Shown here one piece after another: positions 7,748-15,931 of a DNA stretch of 64,000 nt. The DNA comes from Microvirga flavescens (GTDB taxonomy: Bacteria; Pseudomonadota; Alphaproteobacteria; Rhizobiales; Beijerinckiaceae). The position numbers were made by a program, and so were the translations under genes. The notes under the pieces are model-generated. The model saw only the letters and a program-made list of their open reading frames with translations, made no database searches and had not been told where the DNA came from. Within the stretch, counting starts at the first letter, position 1. Every line of letters begins with the position of its first letter. Where the stretch lies: positions 62,001 through 126,000 of the forward strand of contig NZ_QMKH01000003.1 of assembly GCF_003290125.1 (NCBI RefSeq), read 5' to 3'.

Positions 7748-9811
7748 ATGGCAGCCGTCGTTACCGGACCGGAATTCCGCCTCAATGGCACGGCGTACAC
7801 ACCCGTACTGCACACCAACGAGCAGGTCGTCCGGCTCAACGACGGAGGATTTGTCGCCGTCTGGCAGGTCGATGCTGAAACGATCGGGGAAGGCGCGTGG
7901 GATTTGCGCGCGCAGGTCTTCAATGCCGACGGCAGCCGACGGGGAACCGAGCAGGTCGTGGCCAGCGGCACCGGAACCGAAGACGCGCCGAAAGTGGCGA
8001 GCCTCAAGGGCGGCGGGTTCGTGGTGACCTGGCTGCACCTTGCTGAGGGCTCCTCGTTGCCGGATCTGCAGGCGCGTCTCTACAACGCCAGCGGCACCGC
8101 CACGGGTGGCAAGATGACACTGGTGCAAGGCGGTGAGAACGGAGTTTTCTCGCAATCCGTCACCGGCCTTGCCGATGGCGGGTTTGCTGTCACCTACGAC
8201 CGTGGATTTTCCAGCCAAAATCCGGAGAGCCTGGGATCGACGGATATCCGCTTCCAACGCTTCAACGCCTTCGGCCAATCCGCCGTCGGTGAAAAGATCA
8301 TCGAAGGTTTGAGCGCCGGCACGCAGCAGGACCCGATCATCACGACCCTCGCCGACGGCAATGTCGCCCTGGTCTATACGGATATCGGCCCGGAGCTGAA
8401 TGAAGAGGGAGATACGACCCTTCGCGTTCGCGTTCTCACGCCGGACGGAGATGCCGTTCCCGACACCGCGGATGAGATTCTGCCCGCCATGACGGAATGG
8501 CGGCAAACGAGTGCCTCCCTGACGGCGCTCGCCGACGGGCGCTTCGTCGCGACATGGCTCCACTGGGACCCGAACGCGGGCGATGACTCCGCCGCGTGGA
8601 TTCGAGCCCGCATTTTCAATGCGGACGGCACGGCGGCGAGCGGTGACTTCGAAATCGGCCAGACGATGGACAGCGCGCGCAATCCGGGATCGATCACCGC
8701 GCTTCCGAACGGCGGCTTTGCCATTGCCTATGGCACGCCCGGCGCACAGGAAGATGTGTCTCCCCATGTGCGCCTCGCCGTCTACGACGCTTACGGCAAC
8801 GCCGCCGGCTCGCAGCTTTCGTTGGGCGCTGGGCCGGGAGATGCCATTCGCACTCCGCATGTGACCTCGCTCGGGGATGGCCGCCTGCTCGTGTCGTGGA
8901 CGAGCCTGACCATGACCTACAGCGCCGATCCCAGCTACGACCCCGAAACCGGTGAGCCCCTTCCCGCGGTCCCCTTCGCGGACGATGGCAGCGGCGGTGT
9001 CAGAGCGCAGATCGTCGACACCCGCACATCCGGCATCTCGACAACGGGTACGCCCAACGACGACATGACCATCGGCACGCCGTTCAATGACATGATCGGC
9101 GGCGGCGGCGGCAACGATACGCTCATCGGCGGAGCCGGCAACGACATCATCGACGGCGGCGTCGGCACGAACCGGCTGGTTGGCAACGATGGAGACGATC
9201 TCTACTTCGTCAACTCTTCCACCGACACCGTGGTCGAGGCCGTGGGCGGTGGATACGACACCGTCATGGCGAGCGTGAGCTTCGCACTCTCCCTCGACAC
9301 CGAAGTGGAAGTGCTGAGCCTTGCAACATCGACCGGGCGCAAGGCTCTCAAGCTGACGGGCTCGAACACCGCCAACATCATCAAGGGCAATGCAGGCAAC
9401 AACACCCTGGACGGCCAGGGCGGAGACGACCGGCTGTTCGGCTATGGCGGCAACGACGTTCTGACCGGCGGTGCCGGAAAGGACACATTCGTGTTCAGCA
9501 TCAAGCCCGACAAGAAAACCAACGTGGACAAGGTGACGGACTTCAAGGTCGTCGACGACTCGATCTGGCTCGAGAACGCCGTATTCAAGGCGCTCGGCAA
9601 GACCGGATCGGAGAAAAAGCCGGCCAAGTTGAAGAAGGACATGTTCTACATCGGCAAGGCCGCCCACGACGCGAGCGACCGCATCATCTACGACAAGAGC
9701 TCGGGGGCGCTCTATTACGATGCCGACGGCACCGGCGCTCAGGAGCAGGTCAAGATCGCCCAGTTCAAGAAGGGTCTGAAGATGACCAATGCCGACTTCT
9801 TCGTGATCTGA
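7748..9811 (+). CDS. RTX calcium-binding secreted protein with propeller-like repeats
   Basis: The 687-residue product starts at ATG 7748 (CAGGA seven bases upstream); ATG 7688 with AAGGGG upstream is the main alternative and adds 20 residues. The N-terminal 430 residues consist of about seven imperfect units of 50-65 residues with cores such as LNDGGFVAVWQ, LKGGGFVVTW, LADGGFAVTY and LADGRFVATW, each followed by a RIFNADG-type strand. This looks like a beta-propeller. The C-terminal part holds RTX nonapeptides (GGGGNDTLIGGAGND and relatives) and ends with a FKKGLKMTNADFFVI tail typical of type I secretion signals. It has no Sec signal. It is divergent from the GH113-RTX gene, so the two may share regulation. 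No enzymatic motif is seen; a surface or adhesive role is a guess. Confidence 0.8.
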   Translation: MAAVVTGPEFRLNGTAYTPVLHTNEQVVRLNDGGFVAVWQVDAETIGEGAWDLRAQVFNADGSRRGTEQVVASGTGTEDAPKVASLKGGGFVVTWLHLAEGSSLPDLQARLYNASGTATGGKMTLVQGGENGVFSQSVTGLADGGFAVTYDRGFSSQNPESLGSTDIRFQRFNAFGQSAVGEKIIEGLSAGTQQDPIITTLADGNVALVYTDIGPELNEEGDTTLRVRVLTPDGDAVPDTADEILPAMTEWRQTSASLTALADGRFVATWLHWDPNAGDDSAAWIRARIFNADGTAASGDFEIGQTMDSARNPGSITALPNGGFAIAYGTPGAQEDVSPHVRLAVYDAYGNAAGSQLSLGAGPGDAIRTPHVTSLGDGRLLVSWTSLTMTYSADPSYDPETGEPLPAVPFADDGSGGVRAQIVDTRTSGISTTGTPNDDMTIGTPFNDMIGGGGGNDTLIGGAGNDIIDGGVGTNRLVGNDGDDLYFVNSSTDTVVEAVGGGYDTVMASVSFALSLDTEVEVLSLATSTGRKALKLTGSNTANIIKGNAGNNTLDGQGGDDRLFGYGGNDVLTGGAGKDTFVFSIKPDKKTNVDKVTDFKVVDDSIWLENAVFKALGKTGSEKKPAKLKKDMFYIGKAAHDASDRIIYDKSSGALYYDADGTGAQEQVKIAQFKKGLKMTNADFFVI

Positions 9812-9866
9812 TCGGACGATCACCGCAGCGGCAAAGCCGCCAGTTCGCGCATCGTGAAAAAGATGC

Positions 9867-9894
9867 GGAATAAATCCCCTCTCCCGGGTGTCTT
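9867..9894 (+). promoter_or_regulatory. possible ECF sigma-type promoter upstream of the secreted protein and sigma factor genes
   Basis: GGAATAA at 9867-9873 is followed, after an 18-base spacer counted from GGAAT, by GTCTT at 9890-9894. A GGAA-type -35 with a GTC-type -10 element is the general look of ECF promoters. The site lies just upstream of a small secreted protein gene whose downstream neighbour is an ECF sigma factor, so autoregulation is plausible. The call rests only on motif resemblance. Confidence 0.35.
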
Positions 9895-9922
9895 AATGGT
9901 TGGGTCATCGGCGACCCGGGAG
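9881..9922 (+). promoter_or_regulatory. inverted repeat that would pair the ribosome binding site of the next gene
   Basis: CTCCCGGGT at 9881-9889 is perfectly complementary to ACCCGGGAG at 9914-9922. The right arm contains the GGGAG Shine-Dalgarno sequence for the ATG at 9930. If the transcript starts upstream of 9881, a 9-bp stem would hide the ribosome binding site. If it starts at about 9900 from the candidate ECF promoter, the left arm is absent and the site stays free. Confidence 0.5.
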
Positions 9923-9929
9923 AAACCTC

Positions 9930-10310
9930 ATGTTCAAGAACATCGCACAAGCAGCCATCATTCTCGCCGCCCTCGGCACGGCTGGCATCGCTCTCGCACA
10001 GGATGCCAAGGTGGCGGAAACCTCCAAGGGCAAGGCCCTCGTGGACGCGAAGGGCATGACCCTCTACGTCTTCGACAAGGACTCCGCCGGCAAGTCGGCC
10101 TGCAACGATGCCTGCGCCACCAACTGGCCCCCGCTGAAGGCGGCCGCCGACGCGAAAGCTTCCGGCGATTGGAGCGTGATTACTCGCGACGACGGCGCCA
10201 AGCAGTGGGCTTACAAGGGCAAGCCGGTCTATACATGGGCGAAGGATTCCAAGCCGGGCGACGTCACCGGTGACGGGGTCAACAACGTCTGGCACATCGC
10301 GACGCCCTGA
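9930..10310 (+). CDS. small secreted protein with conserved Yx(FWY)xxD motif (COG4315-like)
   Basis: The 126-residue product has a Sec signal peptide ending near GIALAQ (about residue 23), with no lipobox Cys. The mature part contains two short repeats typical of the family: LVDAKGMTLYVFDKD and WAYKGKPVYTWAKD, each with the Yx(FWY)xxD core. Between them is a Cys pair in SACNDACATNWPPL. The family is periplasmic and of unknown biochemical role, often found near ECF sigma factors or redox proteins. I chose ATG 9930 because it begins a proper signal peptide and has GGGAG upstream. It lies 57 bases before the sigma factor gene and could be its target or a co-transcribed partner. Confidence 0.82.
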   Translation: MFKNIAQAAIILAALGTAGIALAQDAKVAETSKGKALVDAKGMTLYVFDKDSAGKSACNDACATNWPPLKAAADAKASGDWSVITRDDGAKQWAYKGKPVYTWAKDSKPGDVTGDGVNNVWHIATP

Positions 10311-10319
10311 TCGGGACAA

Positions 10320-10344
10320 GGGCAGGCCGCACGACGGCCTGCCC
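10320..10344 (+). terminator. strong hairpin between the secreted protein and sigma factor genes
   Basis: A perfect 10-bp stem, GGGCAGGCCG (10320-10329) with CGGCCTGCCC (10335-10344), encloses a five-base loop. There is no T run, so it is more likely an RNA processing or partial-attenuation element than a full intrinsic terminator. It would let the secreted protein mRNA exceed that of the sigma factor. Confidence 0.45.
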
Positions 10345-10367
10345 CATCTACCGAGGAGCCTCCCTTC

Positions 10368-10877
10368 GTGGAAGAGATCGCCACCCTGCTCGAACCGCAT
10401 ATTCCGGCGCTGCGCCGTTATGCCTGGGCGCTCTTGCGCGACGACGACATGGCGGATGATCTCGTGCAGGACACCCTCGAGCGCGCGATCTCGCGTTGGC
10501 ACTCGCGGCGACGGGACGGTGACCTGAAGGCGTGGCTCTTTACGATCGAACGCAACCTGTTCCTCAACCTCCTGCGCCAGCGGACCAGCCGCGGGCCTCA
10601 TGTGGGAGAGGAAGCCCTGGAGAACGTAGCGCTCGATGCAGGACACCCCGATGCCGCGCTCGGCGCGCGCGACGTTCTTGCGGGTCTCGATACGTTGCCG
10701 GAAGAACAGCGCTCGGTCTTGCTTCTGGTCGGTGTTGAGGACCTGTCTTATGACGAGGTCGCAAAAGTGCTCGACGTGCCGGTGGGAACCGTCATGTCCC
10801 GCCTGAGCCGGGGCCGGGAAAAACTGCGGCAATACATGGAGACTGGTCGCGCAATGGTTTTGCGGAGGGTCAAATGA
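10368..10877 (+). CDS. ECF-family RNA polymerase sigma factor
   Basis: The 169-residue product has the two domains of group 4 sigma factors. Region 2 lies at about residues 10-75 (ALLRDDDMADDLVQDTLERA, then the WLFTIERN segment). Region 4 lies at about 105-155 (LPEEQRSVLLLVGVEDLSY with the helix-turn-helix VAKVLDVPVGTVMSRLSRGR). It starts at GTG 10368 with GAGGAG upstream. The stop overlaps the anti-sigma ATG (ATGA), which is the usual coupled arrangement. It lacks the extra response-regulator-like partner genes of the EcfG/PhyR general stress system, so it belongs to another ECF group. Confidence 0.93.
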   Translation: MEEIATLLEPHIPALRRYAWALLRDDDMADDLVQDTLERAISRWHSRRRDGDLKAWLFTIERNLFLNLLRQRTSRGPHVGEEALENVALDAGHPDAALGARDVLAGLDTLPEEQRSVLLLVGVEDLSYDEVAKVLDVPVGTVMSRLSRGREKLRQYMETGRAMVLRRVK

Positions 10878-11695
10878 CAGGTCAGCGCCCCATCGGCGAA
10901 GACGATCTGCAGGCCTATGTGGATGGTCGCCTCACCCCCGAGCGGAAGGTGAGCGTGGAGGCCTATCTGAAGGCCAACGAGGCCGCGGCCTTCCGCACTG
11001 TTGCCGACCGCGACCATCGCGAGGCCCTGCGCGCCCGCCTTGCCTTCAAGGCGAACGAACCGATTCCTGCGCGGCTGCGGGTCGCCAACATCATGGCGGA
11101 GCGCCGCCGCCCCGCGATCCGACACCTCGGCACCATCGCGGCAGCCGTATCCTGGCTCATCGCAGGAGGAGTGCTCGGCTGGTCGGCGAACCAATGGATA
11201 GCCTCCCCTCGCCTCGCACCCCCTGCCGTGCTCGCCTCGAACACGGCAACCTTGAGCGCCATCGCAGCCTACCGCACCTATGTGGTGGAAACGGCCCACC
11301 CTGTGGAAGTGCGCGCCGATCAGGAGGCGCACCTGGTTCAGTGGCTCTCCCGCCGCCTCGGCAAGCCCCTCCTCGCCCCTGACCTGTCCCAACAGGGCTA
11401 CCAGCTGATGGGCGGACGCCTCCTGCCGGCAGAGGGAAAACCCGCCGCGCTGTTCATGTACGACGACGCCCAGGGTACCCGGCTGACGCTTTACGTGCGC
11501 CCTGGCGATGAAGGCGACCAGACGGCGTTTCGATTCGAGGCGCAAGGCGATGTTTCGGCGTTTTCATGGATCGACCAGGGCCTGTCCTATGTCGTGACCG
11601 CAAAAACGGACCGGAGCCGCCTGCTTGGCACCGCCGAAGCCGTCTATCGCCAGCTTGAGCAAGGCTCGAGCGAGAGCAGGAAGGGCAAGCTCTGA
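10874..11695 (+). CDS. membrane-bound anti-sigma factor
   Basis: The 273-residue product has an N-terminal cytoplasmic helical domain (residues 1-80, starting with the DDLQAYVDGRL pattern of anti-sigma domains), one membrane helix at about 84-107, and a periplasmic domain of about 165 residues. The N-terminal domain lacks the HxxxCxxC zinc motif of ZAS proteins. The gene overlaps the sigma factor by four bases, which sets a near one-to-one ratio. The presumed role is to hold the sigma factor at the membrane until a periplasmic signal releases it. The signal is unknown; the neighbouring Cys-containing secreted protein hints at an oxidative or envelope cue. Confidence 0.87.
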   Translation: MTGQRPIGEDDLQAYVDGRLTPERKVSVEAYLKANEAAAFRTVADRDHREALRARLAFKANEPIPARLRVANIMAERRRPAIRHLGTIAAAVSWLIAGGVLGWSANQWIASPRLAPPAVLASNTATLSAIAAYRTYVVETAHPVEVRADQEAHLVQWLSRRLGKPLLAPDLSQQGYQLMGGRLLPAEGKPAALFMYDDAQGTRLTLYVRPGDEGDQTAFRFEAQGDVSAFSWIDQGLSYVVTAKTDRSRLLGTAEAVYRQLEQGSSESRKGKL

Positions 11696-11803
11696 TTCCA
11701 CGACCAGAGCTTCACCCCTGTCGGCCCCGCTTGGGTAAGGCCTCGGGAATTCAGCCCTCCTCCGCATCGAACGCCGAGCCCACACCTTTGCGCCACAACA
11801 GCA

Positions 11804-11832
11804 TTGACCGCGCCCCAATCACCTCTTAAGTA
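11804..11832 (+). promoter_or_regulatory. possible promoter of tRNA-Ser
   Basis: TTGACC at 11804-11809 is followed after 17 bases by a weak -10 (TAAGTA, 11827-11832). Transcription would begin a few bases before the tRNA 5' end at 11843. The -35 is good and the -10 poor. Confidence 0.4.
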
Positions 11833-11842
11833 CTCCGCCACC

Positions 11843-11933
11843 GGAGACGTGGCCGAGCGGCTGAAGGCACTCGTTTGCTAAATGAGCATACCCCAAAAGG
11901 GTATCGAGGGTTCGAATCCCTCCGTCTCCGCCA
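11843..11933 (+). tRNA. tRNA-Ser (anticodon GCT)
   Basis: This is a class II tRNA with a long variable arm. The acceptor stem pairs GGAGACG (11843-11849) with CGTCTCC (11923-11929). The anticodon stem CTCGT/ATGAG encloses the loop TTGCTAA, giving anticodon GCT, which reads AGC and AGU. The variable arm is a hairpin (ATACCCC/GGGTAT). The T arm contains GGTTCGAATCC. Discriminator G11930 is followed by an encoded CCA at 11931-11933. Confidence 0.97.
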
Positions 11934-12292
11934 CCTTCCCCCCAAGTATCTGATAAATAAGGCCTTCAAGCCATCATTGGTGTCCGGCGCTGCCTTTGCC
12001 GTGAGGGGAGCGCTACGAAACCATGAGGACGAGGGTGAGCCTTGTCACACGCGGCAGGACATTCTGATGCCGGCGGACGATCCCTGCTCCGCGCCGGGAA
12101 AGCGTTCCCGGATTATGTAGGCCGCCGATCCTTCTCTTTGATCTGACCTGGGAATGCGGGCTTCACGCCAGTCGATGCGAGCTCGAGTTTTTAGTGTGAG
12201 ACCTGGAAGTTGCTCACTCCCGATCTCCTTCGTTATTGCCAGCGAGCGCCGACGCGCATGGTGAACCAGCGCGTCGGCAGCATATGTAATAA
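11934..12292. other. intergenic stretch without a gene, holding two hairpins
   Basis: No convincing coding frame or RNA is visible in these 359 bases. Two inverted repeats are present: CCGGGAA/TTCCCGG (12094-12111, four-base loop) and GCCGACGCGC/GCGCGTCGGC (12248-12278, 11-base loop). The second lies just after the stop of the dehydrogenase on the minus strand and may serve as its 3' stabiliser or terminator, though it has no T run. No copy of the tRNA 3' end that would mark an attachment site was seen nearby. Confidence 0.6.
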
Positions 12293-13354
12293 TCAGGCCG
12301 TCAGGGACACCATGTCGATCACGAAGCGATAACGTACGTCACTGCGTTCCATGCGCTCGTAGGCCTCGTTGATCTCGTCCATGCGGATCGTCTCGGTTTC
12401 AGGCAGAATGTTCTTGCGAGCGCAGAAGTCGAGCAGCTCCTGAGTCTCGGCGATGCCGCCGATGGGCGAGCCCGCGACACGCCGACGCCCCAGCAGGAGC
12501 GGGACAGAGGACATTTCGTCGAGTGGTCCGATCTGGCCCACGAGCACCAATGTGCCGTCCACGTCCAACAGCGGCAGATACGGATTGAGGTCGTGCTTGT
12601 TCGGAACGGTGTCGATGATGAGGTCGAAGCTGTCGTGCGCCTGCGCCATGGCTTCAGGATCGGTGGAGACGAGCAACCGGTTGGCGCCAAGGGCCAGCGC
12701 ATCGGCCCTCTTGTCGGGCGTGCGGCTCATGACCGTCACATGAGCGCCAAGGCCCGAGGCGAGTTTCACGGCCATATGGCCGAGACCACCCAGACCAATC
12801 ACGCCGACCCGGCTGCCCGGCCCAACATTCCAGGTGCGCAGCGGAGAGTAAGTCGTGATGCCGGCGCACAGTAGCGGAGCGGCCCGAGAGAGATCGAGAC
12901 CATCCGGAACGCGCAGGACGAATTCCTGGCGAACGACCAGGTGCTTGGAATAGCCCCCTTGGGTCATTTCCTGCGTGATGCGGTCAAAGCCGCCATAGGT
13001 TCCGGTATTGCCTTCACGGCAGAGTTGCTCTTCACCCTTGCGGCACTGGTCGCAATGCTGGCAGCTATCGACCATGCATCCCACGGCGACATGGTCGCCC
13101 ACCTTGAAGCGCGTCACCTCGGGGCCGACCTCGATCACACGGCCGACAATCTCGTGGCCGGGAACGACGGGATAGTTCGACCAGCCCCAATCGTTGCGCG
13201 CCCAATGCAGATCAGAGTGACAAACGCCGCAATAGAGAATTTCCATCGCAACGTCGTTGGGACGCAAGGCCCGCCGCTCGAAGGAGAAAGGCTGGAGACG
13301 CGCGCCTACGGACGGAGCCGCATAGCCGAATGTTTTGTAACGAAAGCTTGCCAT
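12293..13354 (-). CDS. zinc-dependent NAD(P) alcohol dehydrogenase (YahK/CAD-like)
   Basis: The 353-residue medium-chain dehydrogenase closely resembles E. coli YahK, an NADPH-dependent aldehyde reductase. The catalytic zinc ligands are in CGVCHSDLH (Cys45) and GHEIVGRV (His67, Glu68). A full structural zinc lobe is present (Cys98, Cys101, Cys104, Cys112). The nucleotide-binding fold carries GLGGLGHMAVK, and the C-terminal INEAYERMERSDVRYRFVID block is nearly the same as in YahK. It probably reduces aldehydes in the cytosol. It lies upstream of nothing on its strand but follows the aldo-keto reductase and cupin genes in the same direction, after an 88-base gap, and may belong to their LysR regulon. 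Confidence 0.9.
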   Translation of the reverse strand: MASFRYKTFGYAAPSVGARLQPFSFERRALRPNDVAMEILYCGVCHSDLHWARNDWGWSNYPVVPGHEIVGRVIEVGPEVTRFKVGDHVAVGCMVDSCQHCDQCRKGEEQLCREGNTGTYGGFDRITQEMTQGGYSKHLVVRQEFVLRVPDGLDLSRAAPLLCAGITTYSPLRTWNVGPGSRVGVIGLGGLGHMAVKLASGLGAHVTVMSRTPDKRADALALGANRLLVSTDPEAMAQAHDSFDLIIDTVPNKHDLNPYLPLLDVDGTLVLVGQIGPLDEMSSVPLLLGRRRVAGSPIGGIAETQELLDFCARKNILPETETIRMDEINEAYERMERSDVRYRFVIDMVSLTA

Positions 13355-13442
13355 GTATTCATTCCCTTCATTGGGTTGGCATGATCAAAGACATTTCAGC
13401 CGCCTTTAGGTGAAACGGCTGATGCAAGATGCGCCACGGCGA

Positions 13443-14459
<1,017 letters not shown>

Positions 14460-14858
14460 TCATTCTGCCTGGTATTGCACGTCGGAGACATGCTCCAGCC
14501 AATCGACGGCCTTGCCGTCGAGCGCTTCTTGAATGGCGATGTGGGTCATGGCCGTGGTCGGGGCAGCACCATGCCAGTGCTTCTCACCGGGCTCGAACCA
14601 AACCACGTCACCGGGCCGGATTTCCTCGATTGGTCCGCCCTCCCGCTGGACCCGGCCGCAGCCTGCCGTCACGATCAGGATTTGGCCGAGGGGATGCGTA
14701 TGCCATGCGGTGCGAGCGCCGGGCTCGAAGGTGACCGCGTTGCCTGCTGCACGGGCCGGAGCACTCGCCTGGAATAGAGGGTCTATCCGCACGATGCCGG
14801 TAAACCACTCCGTCGGCCCCTTGCCGGAGGGAAGAGAACCGCTTCGCGTGATTTTCAT
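14460..14858 (-). CDS. single-domain cupin ((R)-mandelonitrile lyase-like)
   Basis: The 132-residue product is one cupin barrel. Metal ligands are visible in AWHTHPLGQ (two His and the Gln) and in KHWHGA (last His). The pattern [16 protein letters not shown] and the [10 protein letters not shown] strand match small manganese cupins annotated as (R)-mandelonitrile lyase-like or carboxymuconolactone-decarboxylase-associated proteins. I start at ATG 14858, which has GGAGAA five bases upstream, and not at an ATG 90 bases earlier with no site. It is the first gene after the LysR intergenic region. The actual reaction cannot be told; its company suggests detoxification of reactive carbonyl or quinone compounds. 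Confidence 0.82.
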   Translation of the reverse strand: MKITRSGSLPSGKGPTEWFTGIVRIDPLFQASAPARAAGNAVTFEPGARTAWHTHPLGQILIVTAGCGRVQREGGPIEEIRPGDVVWFEPGEKHWHGAAPTTAMTHIAIQEALDGKAVDWLEHVSDVQYQAE

Positions 14859-14882
14859 CGTTCTTCTCCTTCGCTGATCGAG

Positions 14883-14913
14883 ATCTAATGTTTTTGGGCG
14901 CAGGCGATTAGAT
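14883..14913. promoter_or_regulatory. candidate LysR operator between divergent genes
   Basis: A perfect 7-bp inverted repeat, ATCTAAT (14883-14889) and ATTAGAT (14907-14913), has a 17-base spacer. It is in the 92-base gap between the cupin gene and the divergent lysR-type gene, the usual place for a LysR recognition site. Confidence 0.5.
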
Positions 14914-14950
14914 GGTAAAAACGTCTTGGGCTTATATTTGGAATTCATAA

Positions 14951-15844
14951 ATGCATCGCGACGAGCTTGGCGATCTGATGGCGTTTCTGGCCGTGGCGGA
15001 GGAGCGGAGCTTCACCCGGGCCGCGGCTAAGCTCGGAACCTCGCAGTCTGCACTCAGCTACACCATGCGTCGACTTGAAGCACGGCTCGGCGTCCGCCTC
15101 CTGGCCCGCACCACGAGGAGCGTCGTGCCGACGGAGGCCGGGGAACGCCTGGTTCGCACCATCAGCCCGGCGTTCGATACGATCGATGCCGAGATAGCCG
15201 CGCTGAGCGAGTTTCGTGACAAGCCCGCCGGCACCATCCGCATTACCACCGGCGAGCATGCCGCTCACACGATCCTCTGGCCAACCCTGGAACAACTGCT
15301 TCCAGATTACCCCGACATCAAGGTTGAAGTCGTCATCGATTACGGCCTCACCGATATTGTCGCGCAACGTTACGACGCCGGGATCCGTCTTGGGGAGCAG
15401 GTCGAGAAAGATATGATCGCGGTGCGTATCGGACCCGACTTGCGCATGGCGGTGGTCGGTTCACCGTCCTACTTCGAGAAACGCCACAGGCCGAAGAATC
15501 CGCAGGATCTGGTGAGTCATGACTGCATCAATCTGCGCCTGCCGACTTATGGCGGCCTCTACGCATGGGAATTCGAGAAGGACGGGCACGAGTTGAAAGT
15601 GCGCGTCGAGGGACAGCTCGTGTTCAACGTCACCGAACTCGCCCTCAATGGAGCACTGGCAGGCCTCGGGCTGGCATATCTTATGGAGGATCACGTTGAG
15701 ACGTACCTCGCCGATGGTCGTCTCGTGCGGGTGCTCGCCGATTGGTGTCCGCCGTTCTCCGGCTATCACCTCTATTATCCGAGCCGCCATCAACCTACGC
15801 CAGCTTTCGCTGTGCTGGCAGATGCACTGCGTTATCGAGGCTGA
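14951..15844 (+). CDS. LysR-family transcriptional regulator
   Basis: The 297-residue product has the standard LysR layout: an N-terminal winged helix-turn-helix (residues 5-65, [20 protein letters not shown] then [13 protein letters not shown]) and a periplasmic-binding-protein-like effector domain from about residue 90. The start ATG at 14951 aligns with family N-termini. It is transcribed away from the cupin/aldo-keto reductase genes, which by the usual LysR arrangement are its targets. The close homology in the CrgA/DsdC-like subgroup does not fix the effector. Confidence 0.92.
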   Translation: MHRDELGDLMAFLAVAEERSFTRAAAKLGTSQSALSYTMRRLEARLGVRLLARTTRSVVPTEAGERLVRTISPAFDTIDAEIAALSEFRDKPAGTIRITTGEHAAHTILWPTLEQLLPDYPDIKVEVVIDYGLTDIVAQRYDAGIRLGEQVEKDMIAVRIGPDLRMAVVGSPSYFEKRHRPKNPQDLVSHDCINLRLPTYGGLYAWEFEKDGHELKVRVEGQLVFNVTELALNGALAGLGLAYLMEDHVETYLADGRLVRVLADWCPPFSGYHLYYPSRHQPTPAFAVLADALRYRG

Positions 15845-15899
15845 AGCGCTGGGCTACTCTCTTGAGCCTCAACAGCCTGCCGTCTGCCCCATCAGAGAC

Positions 15900-15920
15900 C
15901 GGGCTGCCTGCGGCAGCCCG
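15900..15920. terminator. hairpin between convergent genes
   Basis: CGGGCTGCC (15900-15908) pairs perfectly with GGCAGCCCG (15912-15920) around a three-base loop. It is between the converging LysR and amidohydrolase genes. No T run follows on either strand, so termination efficiency is uncertain. Confidence 0.45.
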
Positions 15921-15931
15921 AAATCCGGAGA

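Noticed and set aside
7619..9823. A 734-codon minus-strand frame opposite the second RTX gene
   Set aside because: It is a compositional shadow of high-GC codons. The plus strand has the recognisable repeats and secretion tail.
11843..12292. Possible integrative element at tRNA-Ser
   Set aside because: There is no integrase, no direct repeat of the tRNA 3' end and no mobile gene downstream. Only a possible metabolic insertion remains.
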